Assembly: GCF_001652725.1 (NCBI RefSeq)
Contig: NZ_LWHJ01000029.1
Location: 276,478 to 340,477, forward strand
DNA length: 64,000 nucleotides
Source of the DNA: Pedobacter psychrophilus
Lineage (GTDB): Bacteria; Bacteroidota; Bacteroidia; Sphingobacteriales; Sphingobacteriaceae
Direction: 5' to 3'
Under the pieces are notes generated by a model. The model made no database searches, was not told where the DNA came from, and was given only the letters and a program-made list of their open reading frames with translations. The position numbers and the translations under genes are program-made. Of this stretch, positions 8,970 to 17,189 are shown piece after piece (positions within the stretch are counted from its first letter, which is position 1; each line of letters opens with the position of its first letter).

Positions 8970-10277
8970 TTATTGCTTACTCACTCTCCAAATCTTCTTG
9001 CCGGCATCGTCAGCAATTAATAATGAACCATTTTTACTAAAAGCAACGCCTACTGGTCTTCCATAAACTAAACTTCCCTCTATATTGGCAATAAAACCAG
9101 TTAAAAAATCTTGTTTTGGCCCAGAAGGTTTTCCATTTTTAAAAGGAACAAATACTACTTTATATCCACTTAACTCAGTTCTATTCCAAGAACCATGTTG
9201 CCCAATAAACATCCCATCTTTGTAATTATTTCCTAAACCATTCTTATTGTTAAAAGCTAAACCAAGAGAAGCAGTATGGCTACCTAACGAAACATCAGGG
9301 ACTAAAGTAGAATTTACTAAATCCATTTTTTCACCTTTCATTCTGGGATCAGGATTTTTACCAAAATAAGCATAAGGCCAGCCATAAAATGCGTTTTCTT
9401 TTACACTTGTAGTGTAATCTGGCACCAAATCATCGCCTAAACCATCTCTTTCGTTAACTGCAGTCCATAGTACATTAGTGCTGCTCCAGCCCATCCCTAC
9501 CGGATTTCTTAAACCACTGGCGTAAATTCTTTGTCCACTTCCATCAGGATTGATTTCTAGAATACAGGCTCTATTAACTTCGTTTGCAATTCCATTTTCG
9601 GCAACATTACTTCCAGAACCTACCGAAATATAAATTTTAGTCCCATCCTGATTTGCAATGATATTTCTTGTCCAATGGTTATTATAACCACCCGCAGGTA
9701 AATCTAAAATCTTTTTGCCTTCGCCTTTAATCTCTTCCTGCCCGTTTGTATAATCGTAAGTCCAAAGTCCGTTTGTATTTGCTACATAAAACTTTCCGTT
9801 AAGTATTAGCATGCCTAATGGTCGGTTTAAGCCTTTCAAAAAGGTCTTTTTTAATTCTGGAATCCCATCATTATTTTTATCTCTCAACAAAATTATGGTG
9901 TTACTGCTTTTTAATCCAGGCTTCTTCATATTAGCAGTTTTTATAAATCCATCATCAATGGTATTGGCTAATGAAACAAATATATCCCCGTTAGGAGCCG
10001 TATAAATCCACCTAGGATTATCCAAACTATCGGCAAATAAAGACACTTTAAGTCCTTCTGGTGCTTTAGGCATTAGACCTACTGGCCAGCCTACAATCTT
10101 TGAATTATTTACTACTGATTTAGTTGCAAATGGCTTGGGAAGTATTACAGAATCTTTATAAGCTAAAGGCTTAAATTCTGAATTTTGCGACCCCTTGTTT
10201 ACGCTACATGCAACCGTTGTAGTTATAATTGTTATTAATATAAATCTTGTATAAATTATTCTCATAGTTTTATTCAC
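8970..10277 (-). CDS. Sorbosone-dehydrogenase-like PQQ-type beta-propeller lipoprotein
   Basis: This 435-residue protein has a lipoprotein signal (ITTTVACS). It resembles the PQQ-dependent sugar dehydrogenase / L-sorbosone dehydrogenase family: PEGLKVSLFADSLDNPRWIYTAP opens the propeller, then LNRPLGMLIL, YNNHWTRNIIANQDGTKIYISVGSGSN, INPDGSGQRIYASGLRNPVGMGW, FIGQHGSWNRTELSGYKVV and VGVAFSKNGSLLIADDAGKKIWRV. The family oxidises aldose-type groups using PQQ where the cofactor is available; many Bacteroidota members have no proven activity. Its start overlaps the preceding nucleoside-hydrolase gene by 8 bases, so the two are translationally coupled. A slightly shorter start (M5, 10265) is possible. 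Confidence 0.8.
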   Translation of the reverse strand: MNKTMRIIYTRFILITIITTTVACSVNKGSQNSEFKPLAYKDSVILPKPFATKSVVNNSKIVGWPVGLMPKAPEGLKVSLFADSLDNPRWIYTAPNGDIFVSLANTIDDGFIKTANMKKPGLKSSNTIILLRDKNNDGIPELKKTFLKGLNRPLGMLILNGKFYVANTNGLWTYDYTNGQEEIKGEGKKILDLPAGGYNNHWTRNIIANQDGTKIYISVGSGSNVAENGIANEVNRACILEINPDGSGQRIYASGLRNPVGMGWSSTNVLWTAVNERDGLGDDLVPDYTTSVKENAFYGWPYAYFGKNPDPRMKGEKMDLVNSTLVPDVSLGSHTASLGLAFNNKNGLGNNYKDGMFIGQHGSWNRTELSGYKVVFVPFKNGKPSGPKQDFLTGFIANIEGSLVYGRPVGVAFSKNGSLLIADDAGKKIWRVSKQ

Positions 10278-11223
10278 CTTTTTGTATTTTAATTCTTCTT
10301 AAAGCCTCTTCTAATAATTTAAAAGTAGCTTCTCTTTCTATATCATAAATTCTTGTGAAAGTGCCTTTATTCTTACTAAAATCATACTTATAATCATCTT
10401 TTACAGAAGGTAATTTTGCTGTTTCCCATTTTACTACATTTACATCTATAAGGGCAGCAATGTCGCCTAAATCAAACATTCCTTTATCGGGTAATTGTGC
10501 GTATGCCGATTTTTTTCTAATATCATGTAAATATTGACCAAAGCTCCCGTTGCTTGCAATTCTTATTTCAGACTCATGCATTGGCATATTTAAATTAGAA
10601 CCGGTATCAAACAAAATGAATGGCGCTGTAGCATCAAATAAAACCTGTACCGCTTTAAGATCGTTAGTAGCGTTAAAATTCCAGCAACGTTCTGGCCAAG
10701 CTGTTCTGCCATGCCATAAAACAATTATGTTTTTATTAATGCTAGAATCTTTTAATATGGCGGCAGCTGCATTTGTTGCAGCACCCAAAGAAATTACCCA
10801 TAGCGGGTTTTCTGGTGAAGCTTTTTTAGCTTCTTCGATGATAAAATCTACCCCTTCTGATAGAGGTGGCGCATCTAAATAAGAGATAGGGTCGGAACCC
10901 ATTTTTATAATAAATTTATCCTTAAAGCCGGCTTTATCTAAAACCTCCAAAATATTATTGTAAGATTTTTGAATTCCTTTTACTCCGCCTCTTGTGCCAT
11001 AATGTGCGGCTACAAAGCCTTCAATTTGAAAACGTTCTGGATATCCCAGCAATAATGCCATCGCCCATTGGTCGTCCACTTCATTAGCGGCATCGGTATC
11101 AATAATGACTTTTAATTTTCCGTTAGGTACAGGCCAAGTAGGCATTTTCTTTTGCGAGAAAACAAATTGAGAAATTGATAACAAAAAGAAACTCAATATT
11201 AAAAATAAACTAAGCTTTCTCAT
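10270..11223 (-). CDS. Secreted nucleoside-hydrolase-fold protein (1)
   Basis: This 317-residue protein has a signal peptide ending QFVFSQ. The calcium/ribose-binding motif of the inosine-uridine nucleoside hydrolase family is visible as VIIDTDAANEVDDQWAM, with the aspartates of the D-x-D...DD pattern present and an asparagine/glutamate insertion. WVISLGAATNAAAAI and FDLGDIAALID are further family positions. A secreted form inside a glycan region suggests a hydrolase of an N- or O-linked pentosyl or related group rather than purine salvage; this is inference. It overlaps the upstream paralogue by 4 bases and the downstream sorbosone-dehydrogenase-like gene by 8. Confidence 0.82.
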   Translation of the reverse strand: MRKLSLFLILSFFLLSISQFVFSQKKMPTWPVPNGKLKVIIDTDAANEVDDQWAMALLLGYPERFQIEGFVAAHYGTRGGVKGIQKSYNNILEVLDKAGFKDKFIIKMGSDPISYLDAPPLSEGVDFIIEEAKKASPENPLWVISLGAATNAAAAILKDSSINKNIIVLWHGRTAWPERCWNFNATNDLKAVQVLFDATAPFILFDTGSNLNMPMHESEIRIASNGSFGQYLHDIRKKSAYAQLPDKGMFDLGDIAALIDVNVVKWETAKLPSVKDDYKYDFSKNKGTFTRIYDIEREATFKLLEEALRRIKIQKGE

Positions 11224-12167
11224 TTGCTTTCCTTTAACTTTTGAATAGATTGGTAATAACTCTCCTTCATTTTTCTGTTATCAAATTTTGTATAAACTGA
11301 TATTGAGCGAGGTGTATTCTCTAAAGGTGTTTTAACCTTTTTTATTGTTGCAAACGATGGATTTAAGTATGCTTCTACCAAGGCAACATCCCATAATGTT
11401 CTTACTTTATCATCTGGATTAGTATCTAACCAGCGTTGCTTTAGGTATTTTAAAACTGGGTTATCACTATCAAAAACAGCGTATAATGAGTCTCTTTCAA
11501 ACTTAAAAGGTTCTGCAGTAGTTATAGGCATTACAATTAGTTGTATTGATTTTTGGTTTAGCAAATAATCAAAAGCGTTTAAATCGTTACGGATATTGAA
11601 CTCATTTTTATCCCAATATTTATTTTTTGCATCATACCTTGCGCCTAATAAATAGCATTCTATATGTTTTGTAATTGAGCTATCCATTGCAACAGCAGAT
11701 GCAATATTTGTTAATGCTCCTAAAGAAATTATATGTAATTTTTCATTTGGTGAAAGTGATTTTACAGCCGAAATAATTTGCTTAGCTGCATCAGAACTGC
11801 GATAATTTGTTCCACCCCACGCTCTTCCAATTTGCCTATCGGCACCTATTGGATGTGTGATGTTTAATTTATCGCTTAACGCTAAAATTTCTTCGTTTAG
11901 CTGTTGCGATATTTTGACCGTATTTATATTTTTTGTGGGATATTGATTCCATTTATCAAAGGCCACCAAATCTGCATTGTTAAAGTGAGCAGAACTTAAA
12001 CCCACTAAGTTTATGGAGGTATCATTCAATAATCTTACAATTGCATAAACATCGTCTGTTTCGTTGCCTGTATCAGCATCTAACCAAACTTTTTGCTTTT
12101 GTCCGTAAGCAATTCCCGAATTGATGATTAAACAAATTAAACTTAAAAATATAATTACTTTCCTCAT
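11220..12167 (-). CDS. Secreted nucleoside-hydrolase-fold protein (2)
   Basis: This 315-residue protein has a signal peptide ending GIAYGQ. The metal-binding motif reads VWLDADTGNETDDVYAIV. The middle has LHIISLGALTNIASAVAMDSS, and the C-terminal third has TLWDVALVEAYLNP, matching the family core. It is only distantly similar to its neighbour at 10270, so the pair looks specialised rather than a recent duplication. It is the first gene of the three-gene operon and carries the shared TACTCT-N16-TGTT element at 12312-12337, placing it in the same putative regulon as the glycosidases. Confidence 0.82.
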   Translation of the reverse strand: MRKVIIFLSLICLIINSGIAYGQKQKVWLDADTGNETDDVYAIVRLLNDTSINLVGLSSAHFNNADLVAFDKWNQYPTKNINTVKISQQLNEEILALSDKLNITHPIGADRQIGRAWGGTNYRSSDAAKQIISAVKSLSPNEKLHIISLGALTNIASAVAMDSSITKHIECYLLGARYDAKNKYWDKNEFNIRNDLNAFDYLLNQKSIQLIVMPITTAEPFKFERDSLYAVFDSDNPVLKYLKQRWLDTNPDDKVRTLWDVALVEAYLNPSFATIKKVKTPLENTPRSISVYTKFDNRKMKESYYQSIQKLKESK

Positions 12168-12311
12168 TTTATTAAACCGGCCTAATCAAATTTGTGGTGT
12201 TAAATGCCTATTAACTAGGCAAAATTTTAAGGTTTTTTAAAAAATCTCTTCTTCTAATTACATTAAAATCTATAATTGATCAAGAAAAATCTTATTTCCT
12301 CTACCTTTATA

Positions 12312-12337
12312 AACAAGTAAAATACGTTGAAAGAGTA
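12312..12337 (-). promoter_or_regulatory. TACTCT-N16-TGTT element upstream of the nucleoside hydrolase operon
   Basis: On the minus strand TACTCT is followed by exactly 16 bases and TGTTTATAAAGG, 145 bases before the ATG at 12167. Confidence 0.6.
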
Positions 12338-12416
12338 TAAGAAAGAATTAATTATAATTTGGGTTGACTAATTTTCTGATATTCAGTTGTAAAAAAATTG
12401 TTTGAAATAACAATAT

Positions 12417-12917
12417 TTAAACATTTTCAGTCATTAATATTGTTAAATGCTGTAAATATTCTTTTCCTCGTTTTTCTGCAAAAAAATCTAGCAAAAGCAT
12501 AAAACCAGCTTGCATAAATAATCCTAACCCAATACCTTTCCAAAAGGATATGCTTGGGAAATAAAAATACAATATAAGCCCTAAAAGCATGAGCGCAATT
12601 TCCACGTATCTGTAAACCACAAAGTTTTTCATTACCAATTCCATTCTAGGAATTTCTATAGTTTGTATTTTTTCAGGCTCAATTTTTACGATGTTTTGTA
12701 CTGTTAAAATATCTTTCGGACTTCTGACATAAACAATTGCTCCTACCGTAATTTGAATAAAAGCAATCAGAATTAATGGTATTGCAATTCCCTTTTGAAA
12801 TGGTTCTTTAATAACAAACCAAAAATATATACCTGAGACAATTGCTAAAATCCCAATTCCCACAAAAAAAAGACTTTCAAATTTTTCTGCATTAAAATAA
12901 TCTGTTATAAATTTCAT
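12417..12917 (-). CDS. Four-helix membrane protein of unknown function
   Basis: This 166-residue protein has four predicted membrane segments: about residues 15-36 (LFFVGIGILAIVSGIYFWFV), 42-63 (GIAIPLILIAFIQITVGAIVY), 104-120 (IALMLLGLILYFYFP) and 127-146 (GIGLGLFMQAGFMLLLDFF). A soluble loop of about 35 residues lies between the second and third. I do not recognise a family. It is 42 bases downstream of the SDR gene at 12960-13775 on the same strand, so both are probably one transcript. Confidence 0.7.
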   Translation of the reverse strand: MKFITDYFNAEKFESLFFVGIGILAIVSGIYFWFVIKEPFQKGIAIPLILIAFIQITVGAIVYVRSPKDILTVQNIVKIEPEKIQTIEIPRMELVMKNFVVYRYVEIALMLLGLILYFYFPSISFWKGIGLGLFMQAGFMLLLDFFAEKRGKEYLQHLTILMTENV

Positions 12918-12959
12918 TCGAGTATATATTGGAAATGATGAATCTCCTCGCTTTCTTTA

Positions 12960-13775
12960 CTAATTTTTAATTCCTTTTTCTACCTGGCTTCTTACCATTT
13001 TTGTAAACCAAGATAATGGCAATAACCAACGCATAAAAAGTAATAATGGACCTTGTCCGCCAACAGGGTATCGCAAACGATAAGAACCATCATTTGCTGC
13101 CTGCCAAACTTTTTCTGCTACCACCTCTGCTGTGGGAGCAGTTTTATAAGAATCTAACATGTTTTTGTGAGCCTGATGCGTATAATTATCATATGCTTTG
13201 GTAGAAACATAATCTATTGCGTTTTCAAATTCGGTTTTGATAGCACCTGGTTCTATATTTTTTACTTTGATGTTGAAGGGTTTTAGCTCGAATTGTAAAC
13301 TTTCCATAAAGCCTTCTAAAGCCCATTTGGTGCTATGATAAACACTATATAAAGGAAAAGTGATTAACCCACCCATTGATGTTGTATTGATAATTACACC
13401 ATCTTTTTTAGCTCTAAAATGTGGAAGAACGGCTCTGGTTACATTCATTACTCCAAAAACATTGGTATCAAATTGCTTTTTAATTTGGTTTTGATCCATT
13501 GCCTCAAAAGCACCTACCAAAGCGTAACCAGCATTATTAAACAACACATCTATATTGCCAAATGCAGAAATGGTATTATCAATTGCTTGTTTAATACTTC
13601 CTTCATCCATCACATCTAAAGCAAATAATTTAATATTAGTGAAGCTTAATAAATCTTTTCCCTTTTCTACCGTTCGCATGGTTGCAGCAACATTCCACCC
13701 TTTTTTTGCAAAATAAATAGCAGTTAGTTTACCTATGCCTGTTGATGCCCCTGTTATTAAAATTGTCTTTGTCAT
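12960..13775 (-). CDS. Short-chain dehydrogenase/reductase (SDR)
   Basis: This 271-residue classical SDR has the NAD(P) motif TGASTGIG at residues 9-16, NNAGYA at about 81-86 and the catalytic Y146-x3-K150 (YSVYHSTKW), with the active-site serine in TTSMGG. The substrate is unknown. It is divergent from a MerR-type gene at 13869. The 93-base gap holds the dyad AAACTATA-N10-TATAGTTT, so the MerR protein may control it; MerR/SDR neighbours are common. Confidence 0.9.
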   Translation of the reverse strand: MTKTILITGASTGIGKLTAIYFAKKGWNVAATMRTVEKGKDLLSFTNIKLFALDVMDEGSIKQAIDNTISAFGNIDVLFNNAGYALVGAFEAMDQNQIKKQFDTNVFGVMNVTRAVLPHFRAKKDGVIINTTSMGGLITFPLYSVYHSTKWALEGFMESLQFELKPFNIKVKNIEPGAIKTEFENAIDYVSTKAYDNYTHQAHKNMLDSYKTAPTAEVVAEKVWQAANDGSYRLRYPVGGQGPLLLFMRWLLPLSWFTKMVRSQVEKGIKN

Positions 13776-13814
13776 TTTCTTTTATTTAAAAATCAAAAGT
13801 AAACACTAACTTTG

Positions 13815-13840
13815 AAACTATAAAGTATGAAGTATAGTTT
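13815..13840. promoter_or_regulatory. Candidate MerR operator dyad
   Basis: Perfect 8-base arms AAACTATA and TATAGTTT are separated by 10 bases in the divergent gap between the SDR and MerR genes. An overlapping longer dyad (AACTATAAA ... TTTATAGTT) shares it. Confidence 0.5.
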
Positions 13841-13868
13841 ATAGTTAGTATAAAGTTTTCCACATTAT

Positions 13869-14234
13869 ATGAAATTAATTAATCAACTCGCTAAAGAAAC
13901 AGGCTTACCGATAGCTACCATTAGGTTTTATGAAAAATCTGGCTTATTTGTGGGCAAGAAAAAAGACAATATAAAAAGTAATAATTACACCTATTACGAT
14001 GATGAAGTGATAGATAAATTAGAATTAATTAGAGATGCAAAATCTGTAGGGTTTACCTTATCAGAAATTAAAGAACTGATAAACGCTTGGTACAGTAAGA
14101 AAATCACAAAAGATGAAAAACTATCTATTTTAGATGGTAAACTATTACAGATAGAAAGTAAAATTAAGGAGTTGAAACAAGTTAAAAAACAGATAGCCTT
14201 TTTGAAGAGTGAGGTGGAAAAATATGATTGTTAA
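13869..14234 (+). CDS. MerR-family transcriptional regulator
   Basis: This 121-residue protein has the winged HTH at residues 1-70 (LAKETGLPIATIRFYEKSGL is the helix-turn-helix and wing start; GFTLSEIKELIN follows) and a C-terminal coiled-coil dimerisation helix (about residues 85-118). It ends with a cysteine (KYDC), hinting at a metal or redox signal, but there is no full metal-binding loop. It is divergent to the SDR at 12960-13775 and shares a dyad-symmetric gap with it. Confidence 0.9.
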   Translation: MKLINQLAKETGLPIATIRFYEKSGLFVGKKKDNIKSNNYTYYDDEVIDKLELIRDAKSVGFTLSEIKELINAWYSKKITKDEKLSILDGKLLQIESKIKELKQVKKQIAFLKSEVEKYDC

Positions 14235-14310
14235 ACAGAGAAAGAATTTCTTTAGTTAATAACTTATCAAACAGCAGCTTGTTATATGCCACTTTAGAAC
14301 GACATCCGCA

Positions 14311-15126
14311 ATGGAAGAAAACGATATTAAATTTTTTCAAATTGATTACAAAACTTACAATAAAGGGTTTGTTAGCAATCCTCATTCGCATAAACATTAT
14401 GAGATTTTCTATTTTGAAAAAGGAAATGCAAGTCACTTTATTGACTTTGAAGAATACCCAATTACTGATAACTCACTCTTTTTAGTTTCCTACAATCAGG
14501 TACATTACATAACGGCAAAACCTGACACACATAATTTGGGATATGCAATTTCATTAGAAAAAGAAATATTTGGCTTATTAGGTAATGAACTTAATAATCT
14601 TTTTGGCAAGTTTTCAAAATCGCCTGCCTATTATCTGAAAAAAAACGATTTATTTACCACTCTCTTTCAACAAATCAAAATAGAGCTAGAAGGAAAAAGT
14701 CAAAAATCAAACGAACTTGTTTTCAGTTTTATCAAAATATTGCTTACGTATATTTGGAGAGAAGAAAGAGATATAATTAAAGGAAAAACTCTAACAGATA
14801 CTCCCTTTTTAAATTTCTTACACCTAATTGAAGACAATTTTATAAAATTCAAAGAAGTACAAGAATATGCTCAAATGCTATCAATCACTACCAAACAGTT
14901 AAATAGAATTTGCAAAAAAAACACTAACCAAACAGCATTATTTATTATTCATGATAGGATAAATTTAGAAGCAAAACGAAAACTTTTTTATAGTGAAAAT
15001 CAAATAAAAGACATTTGTTATGATTTGGGATTTGAAAACACAGGGCATTTCAATAATTTCTTCAAAAGAATGAATGAAAAAACACCATTAGAGTTTAGAA
15101 TAATAATGTCCCGAATCTTCAATTAA
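14311..15126 (+). CDS. AraC-family transcriptional regulator
   Basis: This 271-residue protein has an N-terminal cupin-type sensor: residues ~1-80, with NPHSHKHYEIFYFEKG and LFLVSYNQVHYI. A C-terminal double HTH lies at about 165-265 (EYAQMLSITTKQLNRICKK for the first helix pair; IKDICYDLGFENTGHFNNFFKR for the second). It probably senses a small molecule through the HxH sensor. It lies 74 bases upstream of the SnoaL-like gene, which may be its target. Confidence 0.9.
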   Translation: MEENDIKFFQIDYKTYNKGFVSNPHSHKHYEIFYFEKGNASHFIDFEEYPITDNSLFLVSYNQVHYITAKPDTHNLGYAISLEKEIFGLLGNELNNLFGKFSKSPAYYLKKNDLFTTLFQQIKIELEGKSQKSNELVFSFIKILLTYIWREERDIIKGKTLTDTPFLNFLHLIEDNFIKFKEVQEYAQMLSITTKQLNRICKKNTNQTALFIIHDRINLEAKRKLFYSENQIKDICYDLGFENTGHFNNFFKRMNEKTPLEFRIIMSRIFN

Positions 15127-15199
15127 ACGGACCGTTTATACAATTCAAACAAATATTTGCTCTCTACTTTTGTATTATCATTAAATTTATTTTATAATA

Positions 15200-15685
15200 A
15201 TGAGATATGCAGAAGTAGTTTTTATTATGTGTGGACTGCTATTCACAGCCACAACTTTTAGTCAAACCCAAAAAAAGAGCAAAATGACAACAGATCAAAA
15301 AAAGCATCTGGTTATAAGGTTCGTAGAACTTATGACAACAAAACAATCGGACAAGTTTGGAGAAATTATTTCACAGGATTATAAGCAGCATAATCCAATG
15401 GTAAAAAAAGGATTAGAGGGCATTCAGGAAGGCTCGAAATGGTTTGAAAGTATTTTTCCAGATATTTCAGCACATATTGACGCAATTGTAGTAGAAGGAG
15501 ACATCATAGTTGCTAGAATTTCTTGGTCAGGGACGCATAAAGCTGAACTTTTTGGAATTCCAGCCTCGAATGTAAAAGTAACTTGGACAGGGACCGATTG
15601 GTGGCGTATTGAAAATGGGAAACTTGTGGAACATTGGGACGTGGTAGATTGGTCAAGCCTTATGCAACAAATTCAAACTAAATAA
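15200..15685 (+). CDS. SnoaL-like (ester cyclase-type) protein with signal peptide
   Basis: This 161-residue protein has a signal peptide ending TFSQ (about residue 22), then a cystatin-like alpha+beta domain of the SnoaL/polyketide-cyclase superfamily (DYKQHNPMVKKGLEGIQEG, FPDISAHIDAIVVEGDIIVARISWSGTH, TDWWRIENGKLVEHWDVVDW). The DxxxHNP-G and H-W-D motifs are those of the ester cyclase subgroup. The ligand is unknown. A second SnoaL-like gene, now a pseudogene, begins one base after its stop codon. Confidence 0.85.
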   Translation: MRYAEVVFIMCGLLFTATTFSQTQKKSKMTTDQKKHLVIRFVELMTTKQSDKFGEIISQDYKQHNPMVKKGLEGIQEGSKWFESIFPDISAHIDAIVVEGDIIVARISWSGTHKAELFGIPASNVKVTWTGTDWWRIENGKLVEHWDVVDWSSLMQQIQTK

Positions 15686-15686
15686 A

Positions 15687-16070
15687 ATGAAGGCTGAAAT
15701 AGAATTAGTAAAAAAATTCTATGAGCACCTTGCAAACGGTGACAAAAAAGGTGCTTATAATTGTTTGTCGGACAACTTCGTTTTAACTCAAGCGAATTCA
15801 CTTCCGTATGGTGGGAAATAAATTGGCATAGATGGATTGAATGATTTTTTCAAAAAATTCTCTTTTTTTTGGAGAGAATTTAAAACGCTAAATACAGAGT
15901 ATTATTCATCTGACAATAAAGTTTTTGCTATATCAAAAATTTATGGGACGATTTTTACAACAGACAAAACAATTGAGACAGAGATGATACAGATTTATAT
16001 AATTAAGAATAATAGACTAATTTCTGCACAACCATTTTATTTTGACGCGAGTCTATTAACAGAGGAATAA
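15687..16070 (+). pseudogene. SnoaL-like protein split by an in-frame stop
   Basis: From ATG 15687 the frame reads MKAEIELVKKFYEHLANGDK and continues to Y-G-G-K at codon 44. It meets TAA at 15819-15821, and the same frame then continues IGIDGLNDFFKKFS to the stop at 16068-16070. Together the two parts make a normal ~127-residue SnoaL-like domain (start helix, LPYGG.. IGIDG loop, C-terminal FYFDASLL strand). A single base substitution would explain the stop. It follows the intact SnoaL gene by one base, so it was probably the next gene of that operon. Confidence 0.75.
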
Positions 16071-16072
16071 AA

Positions 16073-16180
16073 ACGGCATATAAAAATGGGTTTAGTAAAG
16101 TTAGTCTAGTGAATCAAAATTTGCTTCCAGGCGTAGGAATTCGTTTCAGCATCTTACCGAAGAAAAATCCTATAACATAA
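16073..16180 (+). pseudogene. Short ORF tail, possibly of a lost outer-membrane protein
   Basis: An open frame without a start reads TAYKNGFSKVSLVNQNLL then PGVGIRFSILPKK to a TAA at 16178-16180. The alternating hydrophobic C-terminal strand looks like the end of a beta-barrel, but it is too short to assign. It adjoins a decayed GH30 tail and a SnoaL pseudogene, in line with a degraded stretch. Confidence 0.25.
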
Positions 16181-16265
16181 CTTATTTAAACTCATCGAAT
16201 ACACTCACAGAAAGTAAGTGTTAATGCGAATATCCAAATCAGAAAAGTGTAGCACTAACTAAAGA

Positions 16266-16358
16266 TCACTTAATCAAATAAGTATTCATAGCATGTGCAC
16301 TAATAGCGGTATCAGTTATTGTACCGTCCATCCACATTTGAAAATCAATTGGCTTTTA
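16266..16358 (-). pseudogene. Decayed C-terminal end of a GH30 gene
   Basis: The minus strand reads KPIDFQMWMDGTITDTAI then SAHAMNTYLIK and a TGA stop at 16266-16268. The intact GH30 protein at 18289-19764 ends KIDFQMWMDGKITDTAI then SAHAMNTYVIK, so nearly all ~28 residues match. Upstream of that the frame hits a stop and the similarity ends. It is a remnant of a duplicate or displaced GH30 gene, in the same orientation as the intact copy. From 16380 to 16588 I see no gene. Confidence 0.8.
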
Positions 16359-16591
16359 GTTCTTATCTTTATTATCAGTATTTTGATTGTGCTTCGGTTC
16401 CAAGTGGACGAAATTCTAATTCCCAACCCACACAAAGCCCTTTTCATTAGATTCAACCATGTAGCTACAGTGCAAAGATTAGCAGTAACCGTATAAACAC
16501 CCTAAAATTAGAAAAGCTGTTTGAAAACTTAAAAAGAAAAAATTTGCAAATAAAAATAACAGTGTTATATTTGTAGCTCATTAACCAAGTG

Positions 16592-17140
16592 ATGATGAAA
16601 CTTAGTAGAGACGAAATTATTGAGAAAACAATTGTGTATGCCAACCAATACGGTTGGGCTAAGACATCTGTTAGAGAGATTTCTAAAGAAATTGGTTACA
16701 GCACTATTAAAATCTACTCTGAGTTTGGCGACAAAGACCAGCTATTGCAGGAGATACAAAAAAAAGGTTTTAGGTTGCTACGAGATGAGTATGTGATGGC
16801 AACTTTGTCCAAAGAAAATCCAGAAGAACAATTGATTGAAATTTGTTTAGCTCATTATCGTTTCGCTTTGAAACACTCAAGATATTACGAATTAATGTTT
16901 TCTCAAAATAATAGTTTATGCAAAAGTATTTCGCCCGAAATACTAACTCAAGCAGCCGAACCAGTTAAGAGTGTGATTGGAAAAATTGCGTCAAGTAAAA
17001 ATATTGTACATTTTCTACATTGGTTTAGCTTAGTTCACGGTTTTTACGAAGTAGCTCATAAAAATCTTTCAAAAAAAGAAAAAGAAGCAGAGAAGGTATT
17101 GGAGGACATTATCCATAATTTCATTAAAGGCATCAAATAG
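16592..17140 (+). CDS. TetR-family transcriptional regulator
   Basis: The protein is about 182 residues long. The frame opens with GTG at 16589, then ATG at 16592 and 16595; an ATG start is preferred. Residues ~5-50 form the HTH (IIEKTIVYANQYGWAKTSV, REISKEIGYSTIKIYSEFGDK). The remainder is the helical ligand domain (ICLAHYRFALKHSRYYELMF, FLHWFSLVHGFYEVAHKNL), which resembles TetR_C-type WHG domains. It lies 49 bases upstream of the reductase at 17190 on the same strand and probably regulates it. Confidence 0.88.
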   Translation: MMKLSRDEIIEKTIVYANQYGWAKTSVREISKEIGYSTIKIYSEFGDKDQLLQEIQKKGFRLLRDEYVMATLSKENPEEQLIEICLAHYRFALKHSRYYELMFSQNNSLCKSISPEILTQAAEPVKSVIGKIASSKNIVHFLHWFSLVHGFYEVAHKNLSKKEKEAEKVLEDIIHNFIKGIK

Positions 17141-17189
17141 TTTTTTTTCTTTGAAAATATAACAGTGTAATAATTTAAAAAATGAAAAA

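Noticed and set aside
14228..14485. An 85-codon plus-strand frame
   Set aside because: It overlaps the AraC gene start in another frame; the AraC frame has clear domains.
16293..16496. A 67-codon plus-strand frame
   Set aside because: It is antisense to the decayed GH30 tail and has no support of its own.
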